Shown in pieces: positions 7,075 to 12,029 of a stretch of 12,029 nucleotides of DNA. A model generated the notes under the pieces. It did not search any database, was not told the DNA's origin, and saw only the letters and a list, made by a program, of their open reading frames with translations. The position numbers and the translations under genes are program-made. The DNA is from DASWVC01 sp036401335. GTDB taxonomy: Bacteria > Verrucomicrobiota > Verrucomicrobiia > Chthoniobacterales > JAFAMB01. Positions within the stretch are counted from its first letter, which is position 1. Each line of letters opens with the position of its first letter. The stretch is from assembly GCA_036401335.1 (NCBI GenBank), contig DASWVC010000029.1:1-12029 (forward strand). Reading direction: 5' to 3'.

Positions 7075-7269
7075 GAATACCTGAGTACGGCGGTTTGTGG
7101 CCGTGTTGACCTTCGAACGCACCTTTGACAAGCACGGATTTACTAGATTCTATAGCGACTACAGGAGCTAAGAAGATTGGCGGGTTGTGGGTCTCGGAAC
7201 CGTTCCAGGGCCTGAGCAGTCGTTCCTCAGCCACGGCCTAAACGGCCGTTCCTTAGGTTAACCGCCTCC

Positions 7270-7285
7270 TTGTTTCCGAAAACAA
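7270..7285. promoter_or_regulatory. Candidate operator, LacI-like
   Basis: TTGTTTCCGAAAACAA is a 16-bp near-perfect palindrome with seven of eight symmetric pairs and a central CG step, the usual shape of LacI/GalR-family operators. It lies 110 bp before the start of the carbohydrate-binding-protein gene. No regulator gene is present in the window, so the link is inference. Confidence 0.4.
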
Positions 7286-7291
7286 ATTCAT

Positions 7292-7318
7292 GCCCGCAAG
7301 AACGGGTTTTGTTACCCG
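7292..7318 (+). promoter_or_regulatory. Mutually exclusive hairpins in the CUT1 leader
   Basis: CCCG (7293-7296) pairs with CGGG (7303-7306) and is followed by TTTTGTT, a weak terminator shape. CGGGT (7303-7307) can instead pair with ACCCG (7314-7318). The two structures share the same arm, an attenuator-like arrangement. The stems are short (4-5 bp), so this may be chance. Confidence 0.2.
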
Positions 7319-7395
7319 CTGAAATCGGAGATTGAGTCGGACGGCTTAGTCATGGCAAATAGGCCAGTCCCGTTGGTTTTACCCCTTGAGCACTT

Positions 7396-8685
7396 ATGAA
7401 TCTTCGCTTTCCTCAATTCCTCTTGTCGGCTGCCCTTCTGGCTGGTTGGGCCGGGTCCGTTTCCTTAAGCATGGCGCAAGATGCGCCTAAAGCCCCCGTT
7501 CCGTCCGGCAACGTCACTTTTACATTCTGGGGCATTGCGAGCCAGCCATGGCAAGTGATGATCGACGATTTCCAAAAAACCTACCCCAACCTCAGGGTCA
7601 AATGGACCAAGTACAGCACGGACGAAGTAAAACAGGCTGTTCGCGTGGCCTCGGCTGCGGGCAAGATGTCGGACGCTTGGTTTAACTGGGGCGGCAGCCT
7701 GGCCGCGCCTTACGAGGAGGGGGGCCACGCACTCGAGCTTACCCCGCAGTTGATGGCCGAGTACGGCGTGGACAAAAACGTTGTGCCTGCGGCGGTCGAC
7801 CTGGCCCGCCACGACGGCAAACTGTACGGCGTGCCCGTCTGGGTGCGTCCCATGACCATCTTTTATAAAAAGAGTCTTTTCGACAAATCCGGCGTTACAC
7901 CCCCGAAGACCTTTGCCGAATTGGAGCAAGCCTGCCAGACGCTCAAAGCTAAAGGCCTCATTCCGTTCGCGTGCGGCGGAAAGTTCAGCTGGATGACCAT
8001 GCGGACCACCGATTTCCTGATCGAGCATTATGCCGGTCCCGCCGTTCATGAAAAATTGTTTAGCCTTGAAGAATCTTATGACTCTCCGGCGGTCATCCAA
8101 GCCTTCGCCAAGTTGAAGGAGTGGGTCGGGAAAGGGTATTTCAATGACGGGTTTATTTCGCTCGATCCCGATCAGGCGTTGCCGCTGCTTTTCCAGGACC
8201 GGGCCGCCATGATTTTCCAGGGGCCTTGGATTGAAGACCAAAACATCCTCAAAACGCACCAGGACCCGAACAACTACGTGCCGATCATCGCTCCGGCCGA
8301 CCAACAGCCGGTGAGGATTTCCGGTTTTCAGGAACAGATTCAGTTTTGGTCGAAGGCAAAACCGGACGCTCAAAAGGCCGCCCTGCTGTTTGCTTCGTTT
8401 GTCACCACGCCGGAGGTGGCCAGGCGACACATCGGGGAATTCGGTGCGCCGAGCGCGGTGGCCGGAGTCTTACCGACGGCCGATCACCCGATCACGACGC
8501 AAATGCAAAAATGGCTGCAAGGTGACGTGAAGCTTTACCTCCCGACGGATCAGGCATTGCCGCAGGAACTCGTGAACGCGTTTTTCCAGGCGCAGGATTC
8601 GGTCGTGCTTGGCACGCTTGAACCTGCGGCCGCTGCGGCGCAGATCCAAAAAGCCGTCGAGGCGTACAAGAGCACGCGCAAGTAA
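7396..8685 (+). CDS. Extracellular solute-binding protein family 1 (CUT1 carbohydrate importer)
   Basis: A 429-residue periplasmic binding protein of the MalE/UgpB class at normal family length. A Sec signal peptide spans about 1-27 (hydrophobic 'FLLSAALLAGWAG', likely cleavage after SMA at 25-27). No lipobox Cys is present, so it should be soluble in the periplasm. The mature chain starts 'NVTFTFWGIASQPWQVMIDDFQKTYPNLRVKW', the standard family opening. Further landmarks are 'LYGVPVWVRPMTIFYKKSLFDKSGVTPPKTFAELEQAC' in the hinge and first lobe, 'AAMIFQGPWIEDQN' (the family G-x-W), and 'AALLFASFVTTPEVARRHIGEFGAPSAV' at the C-terminal lobe. Aromatic residues such as Trp183-region and Trp293-region candidates may line the sugar site. 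Two permease genes follow after a 108-bp gap that contains a 9-bp inverted repeat. The substrate is not identifiable. The nearby glycosidase and nucleoside-hydrolase-like genes suggest a glycoside or ribosyl compound. No strong Shine-Dalgarno sequence precedes the ATG. Confidence 0.92.
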   Translation: MNLRFPQFLLSAALLAGWAGSVSLSMAQDAPKAPVPSGNVTFTFWGIASQPWQVMIDDFQKTYPNLRVKWTKYSTDEVKQAVRVASAAGKMSDAWFNWGGSLAAPYEEGGHALELTPQLMAEYGVDKNVVPAAVDLARHDGKLYGVPVWVRPMTIFYKKSLFDKSGVTPPKTFAELEQACQTLKAKGLIPFACGGKFSWMTMRTTDFLIEHYAGPAVHEKLFSLEESYDSPAVIQAFAKLKEWVGKGYFNDGFISLDPDQALPLLFQDRAAMIFQGPWIEDQNILKTHQDPNNYVPIIAPADQQPVRISGFQEQIQFWSKAKPDAQKAALLFASFVTTPEVARRHIGEFGAPSAVAGVLPTADHPITTQMQKWLQGDVKLYLPTDQALPQELVNAFFQAQDSVVLGTLEPAAAAAQIQKAVEAYKSTRK

Positions 8686-8695
8686 CCTGCCTGAA

Positions 8696-8756
8696 CGGGT
8701 GAGCGCAGCCGCTTTCGGCCTGACAGAACCATTCTGGCCGGGCCATGGCTCACCCG
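8696..8756 (+). promoter_or_regulatory. Long stem-loop between binding-protein and permease genes
   Basis: CGGGTGAGC (8696-8704) and GCTCACCCG (8748-8756) form a perfect 9-bp stem. Inside the 43-nt loop, CGGCC (8716-8720) pairs with GGCCG (8736-8740), and CAGAA (8724-8728) is complementary to TTCTG (8732-8736). There is no U tract, so it is not a standard terminator. By analogy with the repeat between malE and malF of E. coli, it may protect the upstream message or reduce read-through, giving more binding protein than permease. That role is inference. Confidence 0.5.
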
Positions 8757-8793
8757 CGGCCCGCTTCCACCCTTGGCTTCAAAACACTCTACG

Positions 8794-9735
8794 ATGGCGA
8801 GCAACCCGCGACGGTTCACCAACCGATCGGTAGCACGCGGCCAGGCAAAGGCTGTGAAAGCAGGGAGCAACCGGGCGGAATCCCTTGCCTGGTTGTTTCT
8901 TGCGCCGGCCCTCGCGATCTACACCGTGGTGGTCGTTTACCCGATGGTCTACTCGGCCTACCTCAGCCTGTTTCGCTGGGACGGCATCTCGCCCACCAAA
9001 ATCTTCGTCGGGTTGCAGAACTACGTCACCCTGCTTACGGCCAACGAAGTGTTTTGGATCGCGCTCAAGAACAACGCGGTCTGGCTGGTCGCCGCCCTGC
9101 TGTTCCCGACCAGCATCGGCCTGGGGTTGGCCCTCCTGCTGAATGCCAGGTTCCGCGGTAGTACCGTGTTCCGCAGCCTCTTTTATTTTCCGGCGGTGTT
9201 GTCTTTGGCCGTGGTTGGACTGATCTGGACCTGGATTTATCACCCTGACCTCGGGCTGGCGAACCAGGCCCTTGGGGCACTGGGCCTAAAAGGACTGGGG
9301 CGCAACTGGCTGGGAGACCCGCAAACCGCCCTTTACCCCGTCATCCTAGCCGCAACCTGGAATGCCGTCGGCTTGCCCATGTTGCTCTTCCTGGCCGGAC
9401 TGCAAACCATCCCGGCGGAATTGCTGGAAGCAGCCAAGGTCGAAGGGGCGGGTCCCCTCCGGCGCTTCCGTCATGTGACGTTTCCGCTCCTGCGTGAAAC
9501 CACGTTGATTGTGCTGGCGATCACAGCCATCAACGCCCTGAAAGCCTATGACATCGTTTACGTGATGACGAACGGCGGCCCGGCCAACAAGACGCAGCTG
9601 CTCAGCACCTGGATGTATTTTCTCACTTACAATTACAACACCGTGGGCCAGGGCACGGCAATCGCCGTGGTGCTGTTCACGCTGACGCTGATTTTCGCCA
9701 TTCCTTACCTGCGCTTCATGACACGAAAGACATGA
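8794..9735 (+). CDS. CUT1 ABC transporter permease, MalF/UgpA type
   Basis: A 313-residue inner-membrane protein with about six hydrophobic segments. Numbered from the ATG at 8794: TM1 near 31-60 ('LAWLFLAPALAIYTVVVVYP'), others near 94-116, 128-150, 183-204, 235-252 and 285-305. The EAA loop reads E212-A213-A214, Gly218 and Pro231, followed by 'ITAINALKAYDIVYVMTNGGP', the diagnostic MalF/UgpA/LacF segment ending in 'TNGGP'. 'SLFRWDGISPTKIFVGLQNYV' (58-78) is the standard 'N-Y' entry of the family. A TTG at 8773 would add seven residues, but neither start has a clear Shine-Dalgarno sequence; ATG is preferred. The gene overlaps the next by four bases (ATGA). The permease pair forms a heterodimeric channel that needs a MalK-like ATPase, which is not in the window. 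Confidence 0.92.
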   Translation: MASNPRRFTNRSVARGQAKAVKAGSNRAESLAWLFLAPALAIYTVVVVYPMVYSAYLSLFRWDGISPTKIFVGLQNYVTLLTANEVFWIALKNNAVWLVAALLFPTSIGLGLALLLNARFRGSTVFRSLFYFPAVLSLAVVGLIWTWIYHPDLGLANQALGALGLKGLGRNWLGDPQTALYPVILAATWNAVGLPMLLFLAGLQTIPAELLEAAKVEGAGPLRRFRHVTFPLLRETTLIVLAITAINALKAYDIVYVMTNGGPANKTQLLSTWMYFLTYNYNTVGQGTAIAVVLFTLTLIFAIPYLRFMTRKT

Positions 9736-10583
9736 GTGGCCTGCTGGCAAATCGGGGTTATTTCAGTGCGAAAACGGTCAAGACTGCCTGCTTTTACGCC
9801 GCGCTGGTGCTCGCCGCCCTTGGTTGGTTTGCGCCGGTTATCACGCTCGTCCTGACCGCGCTTAAAGATGCAGGCGACTTCGCGGTCAACGGCGCGTTCT
9901 CCCTTCCCAAGGCGATCCGCTGGGAAAACTTCAGCGAAGCCTGGGAAACCGGGGTCAAGAATTATTTCTGGAACAGCGTCATTGTGACCGGCATCAAGGT
10001 GCCGGCAGGCATCCTCATCGAGTCCCTGGCGGCGTTTGCCCTGACCCACATGCCTTTTAAGTGGGCCAACCGGGTTTTTACCTACCTCCTCATCGGTCTG
10101 ATCGTGCCGGTGCAGATGACGCTCGTGCCCCTGACCTTGCTGATGAACCTGCTGAACCTGATTGACACCCTGACGGGTCTCACCTTTCTCTACATCGGTT
10201 TCGGGGTTCCGTTCGGCGTCCTGGTCCTGCGGGGGTTCTTTCGCACGATCCCGACGGCCCTGATTGAAGCCGCCCGGCTGGATGGTTGTTCATGGTTCCG
10301 CATCTTCTACCGGATCGCGCTGCCGTTGGCGTTGCCGGCCGTTGTGTCGCTCTGCATTCTGGACGGGGTAGCAACCTGGAATGAATTTATCCTGGCCCAG
10401 ATCTTTTTGCGCTCCGACGAACTGCGGACTTTGCCCCTGGGTTTGGTGCAGTTCAGCACCCAGTTTTCGACCCAGTACGATCAACTTGCCGCCGCCGTGC
10501 TGATTGCGGTCGCGCCGGTCGTCGTCGTATTCCTCTTCTTTCAGCGGTACTTCGTCACTGGCATGGGTGGCGCCGTGAAATGA
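9732..10583 (+). CDS. CUT1 ABC transporter permease, MalG/UgpE type
   Basis: A 283-residue inner-membrane protein, partner of the preceding permease, translationally coupled through the ATGA overlap. Hydrophobic segments lie near 17-43, 81-104, 114-138, 148-170, 199-220 and 252-270. The EAA loop shows E179-A180-A181, D184-G185 and Pro198, and is followed by 'LDGVATWNEFILAQIFL' (210-226), the diagnostic MalG/UgpE 'WNEF' helix. The C-terminal 'RYFVTGMGGAVK' ends as is usual for the family ('G-x-GAVKG'), so the protein is complete. 'LPKAIRWENFSEAW' (58-71) is the expected periplasmic loop. It lies 67 bp before the nucleoside-hydrolase-like gene, so probably in one transcript with it. Confidence 0.94.
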   Translation: MSGLLANRGYFSAKTVKTACFYAALVLAALGWFAPVITLVLTALKDAGDFAVNGAFSLPKAIRWENFSEAWETGVKNYFWNSVIVTGIKVPAGILIESLAAFALTHMPFKWANRVFTYLLIGLIVPVQMTLVPLTLLMNLLNLIDTLTGLTFLYIGFGVPFGVLVLRGFFRTIPTALIEAARLDGCSWFRIFYRIALPLALPAVVSLCILDGVATWNEFILAQIFLRSDELRTLPLGLVQFSTQFSTQYDQLAAAVLIAVAPVVVVFLFFQRYFVTGMGGAVK

Positions 10584-10650
10584 ATGGTTTCTTCTCCAAA
10601 ACTCACCTGGGGCAAACGCCACCCCCGCCGCTCACCGTTAACTAGCTTTC

Positions 10651-11547
10651 ATGAACCCGCCCTTTACCCCCGAACTTTCCAGAAAAGTCCGCGTGATCCT
10701 CAACACCGACGCGAAAAACGAGGCCGACGATCAGTACGCCATCGTGCACGCCATTCTGACGCCTCTGTTTGAACTGCACAGCATCATGCCCGCCCATTTC
10801 GGCAGCCGCAGGTCGTTGACCAGCCAACAGGACAGCCAGGCCGAAGTCCTGAAGCTGTTGGATTTGATGAACCTCAAAGGCCGTCTTCCCGTGCACGCTG
10901 GCGCAACGAAGGCGCTTCCAGACGAGGCCACCCCCGTTCCATCCGAAGGTTCGGCTTTGATCATTGCCGAAGGGTTAAAGGATGATCCCCGGCCCTTGCA
11001 TGTGGCCTTTCTGGGACCGCTGACCGACATGGCTTCAGCCCTGCTGCAAGAGCCCGCCCTGGCAGAGCGCAACGTAAGGGTCATTTGGATCGGAGGCGAG
11101 GATTGGCCGGTCGGCGGATGGGAATACAACCTGTCGAACGACGTCAACGCCGCCAACGTGGTGTTTCGTTCGAAAGTTGAGGTGTGGCAGATTCCCAGCA
11201 CCGTCTACCGGAGAATGGCCGTGAGCTATGCCGAACTGATGGAGAAAGTTTACGACAAGGGACCCCTGGGGAAGTACCTGGTCGAGCAACTGGTGGCCTG
11301 GAACCAGCAGTACCATCCGGGGCCGATCGAACACCGCTCCCTCGGCGATTCGCCGGCCGTGGGCGTGATGATGTACCCGGACTGCGGGTGGTACGAATGG
11401 CACCCGGCCCCGGAGTTCAACGCCGAAATGAACTACGTGCATTCCGGTCGAAACCGCCCCATCCGGGTCTACCGAGCCGTGGATCAAAGGTTCATCCTTG
11501 AAGATTTTTTCGCCAAACTGTCCCGGTGGTTCCACCAGGCACCCTAA
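10651..11547 (+). CDS. Nucleoside-hydrolase superfamily protein, divergent active site
   Basis: A 298-residue protein, close to the usual 300-330 of inosine-uridine nucleoside hydrolases. Family marks are the N-terminal metal-binding strand 'VRVILNTDAKNEADDQYAIV' (13-32), 'LHVAFLGPLTDMASALL' (116-132, family 'GPLTNLA'), 'VRVIWIGGEDW' (142-152, family 'IvxMGG'), 'EYNLSNDVNAANVVF' (158-172, family 'E-x-N-x-x-x-DPxAA'), and 'GDSPAVGV' (232-239), in the place of the distal metal-binding Asp. The first motif is unusual. Canonical D-x-D-x-x-x-DD is replaced by Asn18-x-Asp20 with Asp26-Asp27 two residues further on. This 'NEADD' form recalls the related DUF1593 proteins. No signal peptide is seen, so it should be cytoplasmic. 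Next to the importer it probably cleaves an imported N-glycoside or related ribosyl compound. True nucleoside specificity is uncertain. Confidence 0.8.
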   Translation: MNPPFTPELSRKVRVILNTDAKNEADDQYAIVHAILTPLFELHSIMPAHFGSRRSLTSQQDSQAEVLKLLDLMNLKGRLPVHAGATKALPDEATPVPSEGSALIIAEGLKDDPRPLHVAFLGPLTDMASALLQEPALAERNVRVIWIGGEDWPVGGWEYNLSNDVNAANVVFRSKVEVWQIPSTVYRRMAVSYAELMEKVYDKGPLGKYLVEQLVAWNQQYHPGPIEHRSLGDSPAVGVMMYPDCGWYEWHPAPEFNAEMNYVHSGRNRPIRVYRAVDQRFILEDFFAKLSRWFHQAP

Positions 11548-11554
11548 AGTGGAA

Positions 11555-11581
11555 ATTGTAACAATTGGATAGATTGTAACA
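11555..11581. repeat. AT-rich ATTGTAACA repeat, candidate operator
   Basis: ATTGTAACA occurs twice, at 11555-11563 and 11573-11581, with an 18-bp period. The first copy continues into the perfect odd palindrome ATTGT-A-ACAAT (11555-11565). ACAAT (11561-11565) and ATTGT (11573-11577) also form an inverted pair. The element begins seven bases after the stop of the preceding gene, in otherwise GC-rich DNA, and about 190 bp before the glycosidase start. It may bind a regulator of the glycosidase gene. The rest of the 225-bp gap shows no gene, only an imperfect GTGCT/AGCAC hairpin (11608-11643) without a U tract. Confidence 0.35.
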
Positions 11582-11772
11582 GTGGTATCAATGAAGAGAT
11601 TTTCTGCGTGCTTGCCTCGATCCTGCGACACCCCAGGGAGCACGAAGATAAGGCAGGTTGAGGCACAACGACACAGGTGACTGACTCCTTTTCCATGCCC
11701 CAGGCCGACCCGCTTGGCCCTTGAACGCCCAACAATTCCTCATCGTAGCCCCATTGCCCTCACTCCTTGCCG

Positions 11773-12029
11773 ATGCCTGCCGCCTCACTCCCCCCCGTCG
11801 CGCCCGAGCAACCGGCGGCCAGCCGGTTAACCGTCAGCGAGAACCGTCGTTTCCTGGTCCGTGAGGACGGATCACCGTTTTCCTGGTTCGCTGACACCGC
11901 CTGGGAACTGTTTCACCGGCTGACCCGCGAAGAAGCCGCCGAATACCTTGCGAAAAGGCGCGAACAAAGTTTTACCCTGATCCAGGCCGTTGTCCTGGCG
12001 GAATTTGAAGGAATCCGTCACCCCAATGC
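11773..12029 (+). CDS. DUF4038 (apiosidase-like, GH140-type) glycosidase, N-terminal part
   Basis: An open frame from ATG at 11773 runs off the window end (85 codons). After a Pro/Ala-rich start (1-18) it reads 'LTVSENRRFLVREDGSPFSW' (19-38), then 'FADTAWELFHRLTREEAAEYL' (39-59) and 'AKRREQSFTLIQAVVLAEFEG' (60-80). This follows the DUF4038 pattern 'RFLxxxDGxPFFxLGDTAWxLFxRLxxEEAxxYLxxRxxxGFxxIQ' of putative collagen-binding/apiosidase-like TIM-barrel glycosidases. No Sec signal is evident from this start, suggesting cytoplasmic action on an imported glycoside, unless the real start differs. The Shine-Dalgarno sequence is not obvious. The catalytic residues lie beyond the window, so activity cannot be judged. 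It probably belongs to the same catabolic module as the importer and the nucleoside-hydrolase-like gene. Confidence 0.8.
   Translation, partial: MPAASLPPVAPEQPAASRLTVSENRRFLVREDGSPFSWFADTAWELFHRLTREEAAEYLAKRREQSFTLIQAVVLAEFEGIRHPN

Larger units (their letters stand above)
7075..7395. other. Gene-free, palindrome-rich region upstream of the CUT1 operon
   Basis: No convincing coding frame is present in either strand. Several short symmetric elements crowd here: GGAAC-C-GTTCC (7196-7206), CTGAG/CTCAG (7212-7216 with 7226-7230), CCTAA/TTAGG (7237-7241 with 7253-7257) around ACGGCCGT, and GGTTAACC (7256-7263). The hexamer CGTTCC recurs at 7201, 7221 and 7247. A perfect TTGACA (7125-7130) lies 20 bases before TATAGC (7151-7156), too long a spacing for a strong sigma-70 promoter. 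The stretch probably holds the control region of the importer operon to its right. Confidence 0.4.

Noticed and set aside
7465..8430. Long open frame (321 codons) on the minus strand
   Set aside because: It lies wholly antisense to the CUT1 binding-protein gene. The translation is rich in Arg/His/Gly with no recognisable motif, as expected for an antisense frame in GC-rich DNA.
1..12029. CRISPR arrays, tRNA or rRNA genes, insertion sequences
   Set aside because: No regularly spaced repeats, no cloverleaf or rRNA segments and no transposase or terminal repeats were seen on reading both strands.

Overview
The window is a GC-rich, densely coded bacterial segment. It looks like accessory catabolic DNA from a heterotrophic diderm. 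Two periplasmic binding proteins carry cleavable signals without a lipobox, one Tat-type and one Sec-type. The mix of two importers, a nucleoside-hydrolase-like protein, a PF07090-type protein and a DUF4038 (apiosidase-like) glycosidase resembles loci of soil Verrucomicrobiota. That placement is inference only and of low confidence. Many starts lack a strong Shine-Dalgarno sequence.

Left block (1-6101, all +): the 3' part of a hydantoinase B/oxoprolinase subunit, an SDR oxidoreductase with a TTG start set in a structured leader, then a complete NitT/TauT-type ABC importer (Tat-exported binding protein, one permease, one ATPase, tightly packed), a putative terminator, and a PF07090 glutamine-amidotransferase-like protein. 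Together they suggest import and ring-opening or oxidation of a small, probably nitrogen-containing cyclic compound. The substrate cannot be read from the sequence.

Middle scar (6102-7395): immediately after the stop of the PF07090 gene, and in the same frame, lie about 50 codons matching the C-terminal end of a D-hydantoinase/dihydropyrimidinase-type amidohydrolase. The rest of that gene is missing. Next come two small minus-strand hypothetical genes, then a gene-poor stretch rich in short palindromes. It includes a LacI-like operator candidate and a possible attenuator ahead of the next operon. This looks like a rearrangement junction between two catabolic modules.

Right block (7396-12029, all +): a CUT1-type carbohydrate importer (binding protein, 9-bp inverted repeat, two overlapping permease genes, no ATPase in view), a divergent nucleoside-hydrolase-superfamily enzyme, a short AT-rich repeat element, and the 5' end of a DUF4038 glycosidase. 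This reads as uptake and hydrolysis of a glycoside or N-riboside-like compound. The ATPase would have to be supplied from elsewhere.
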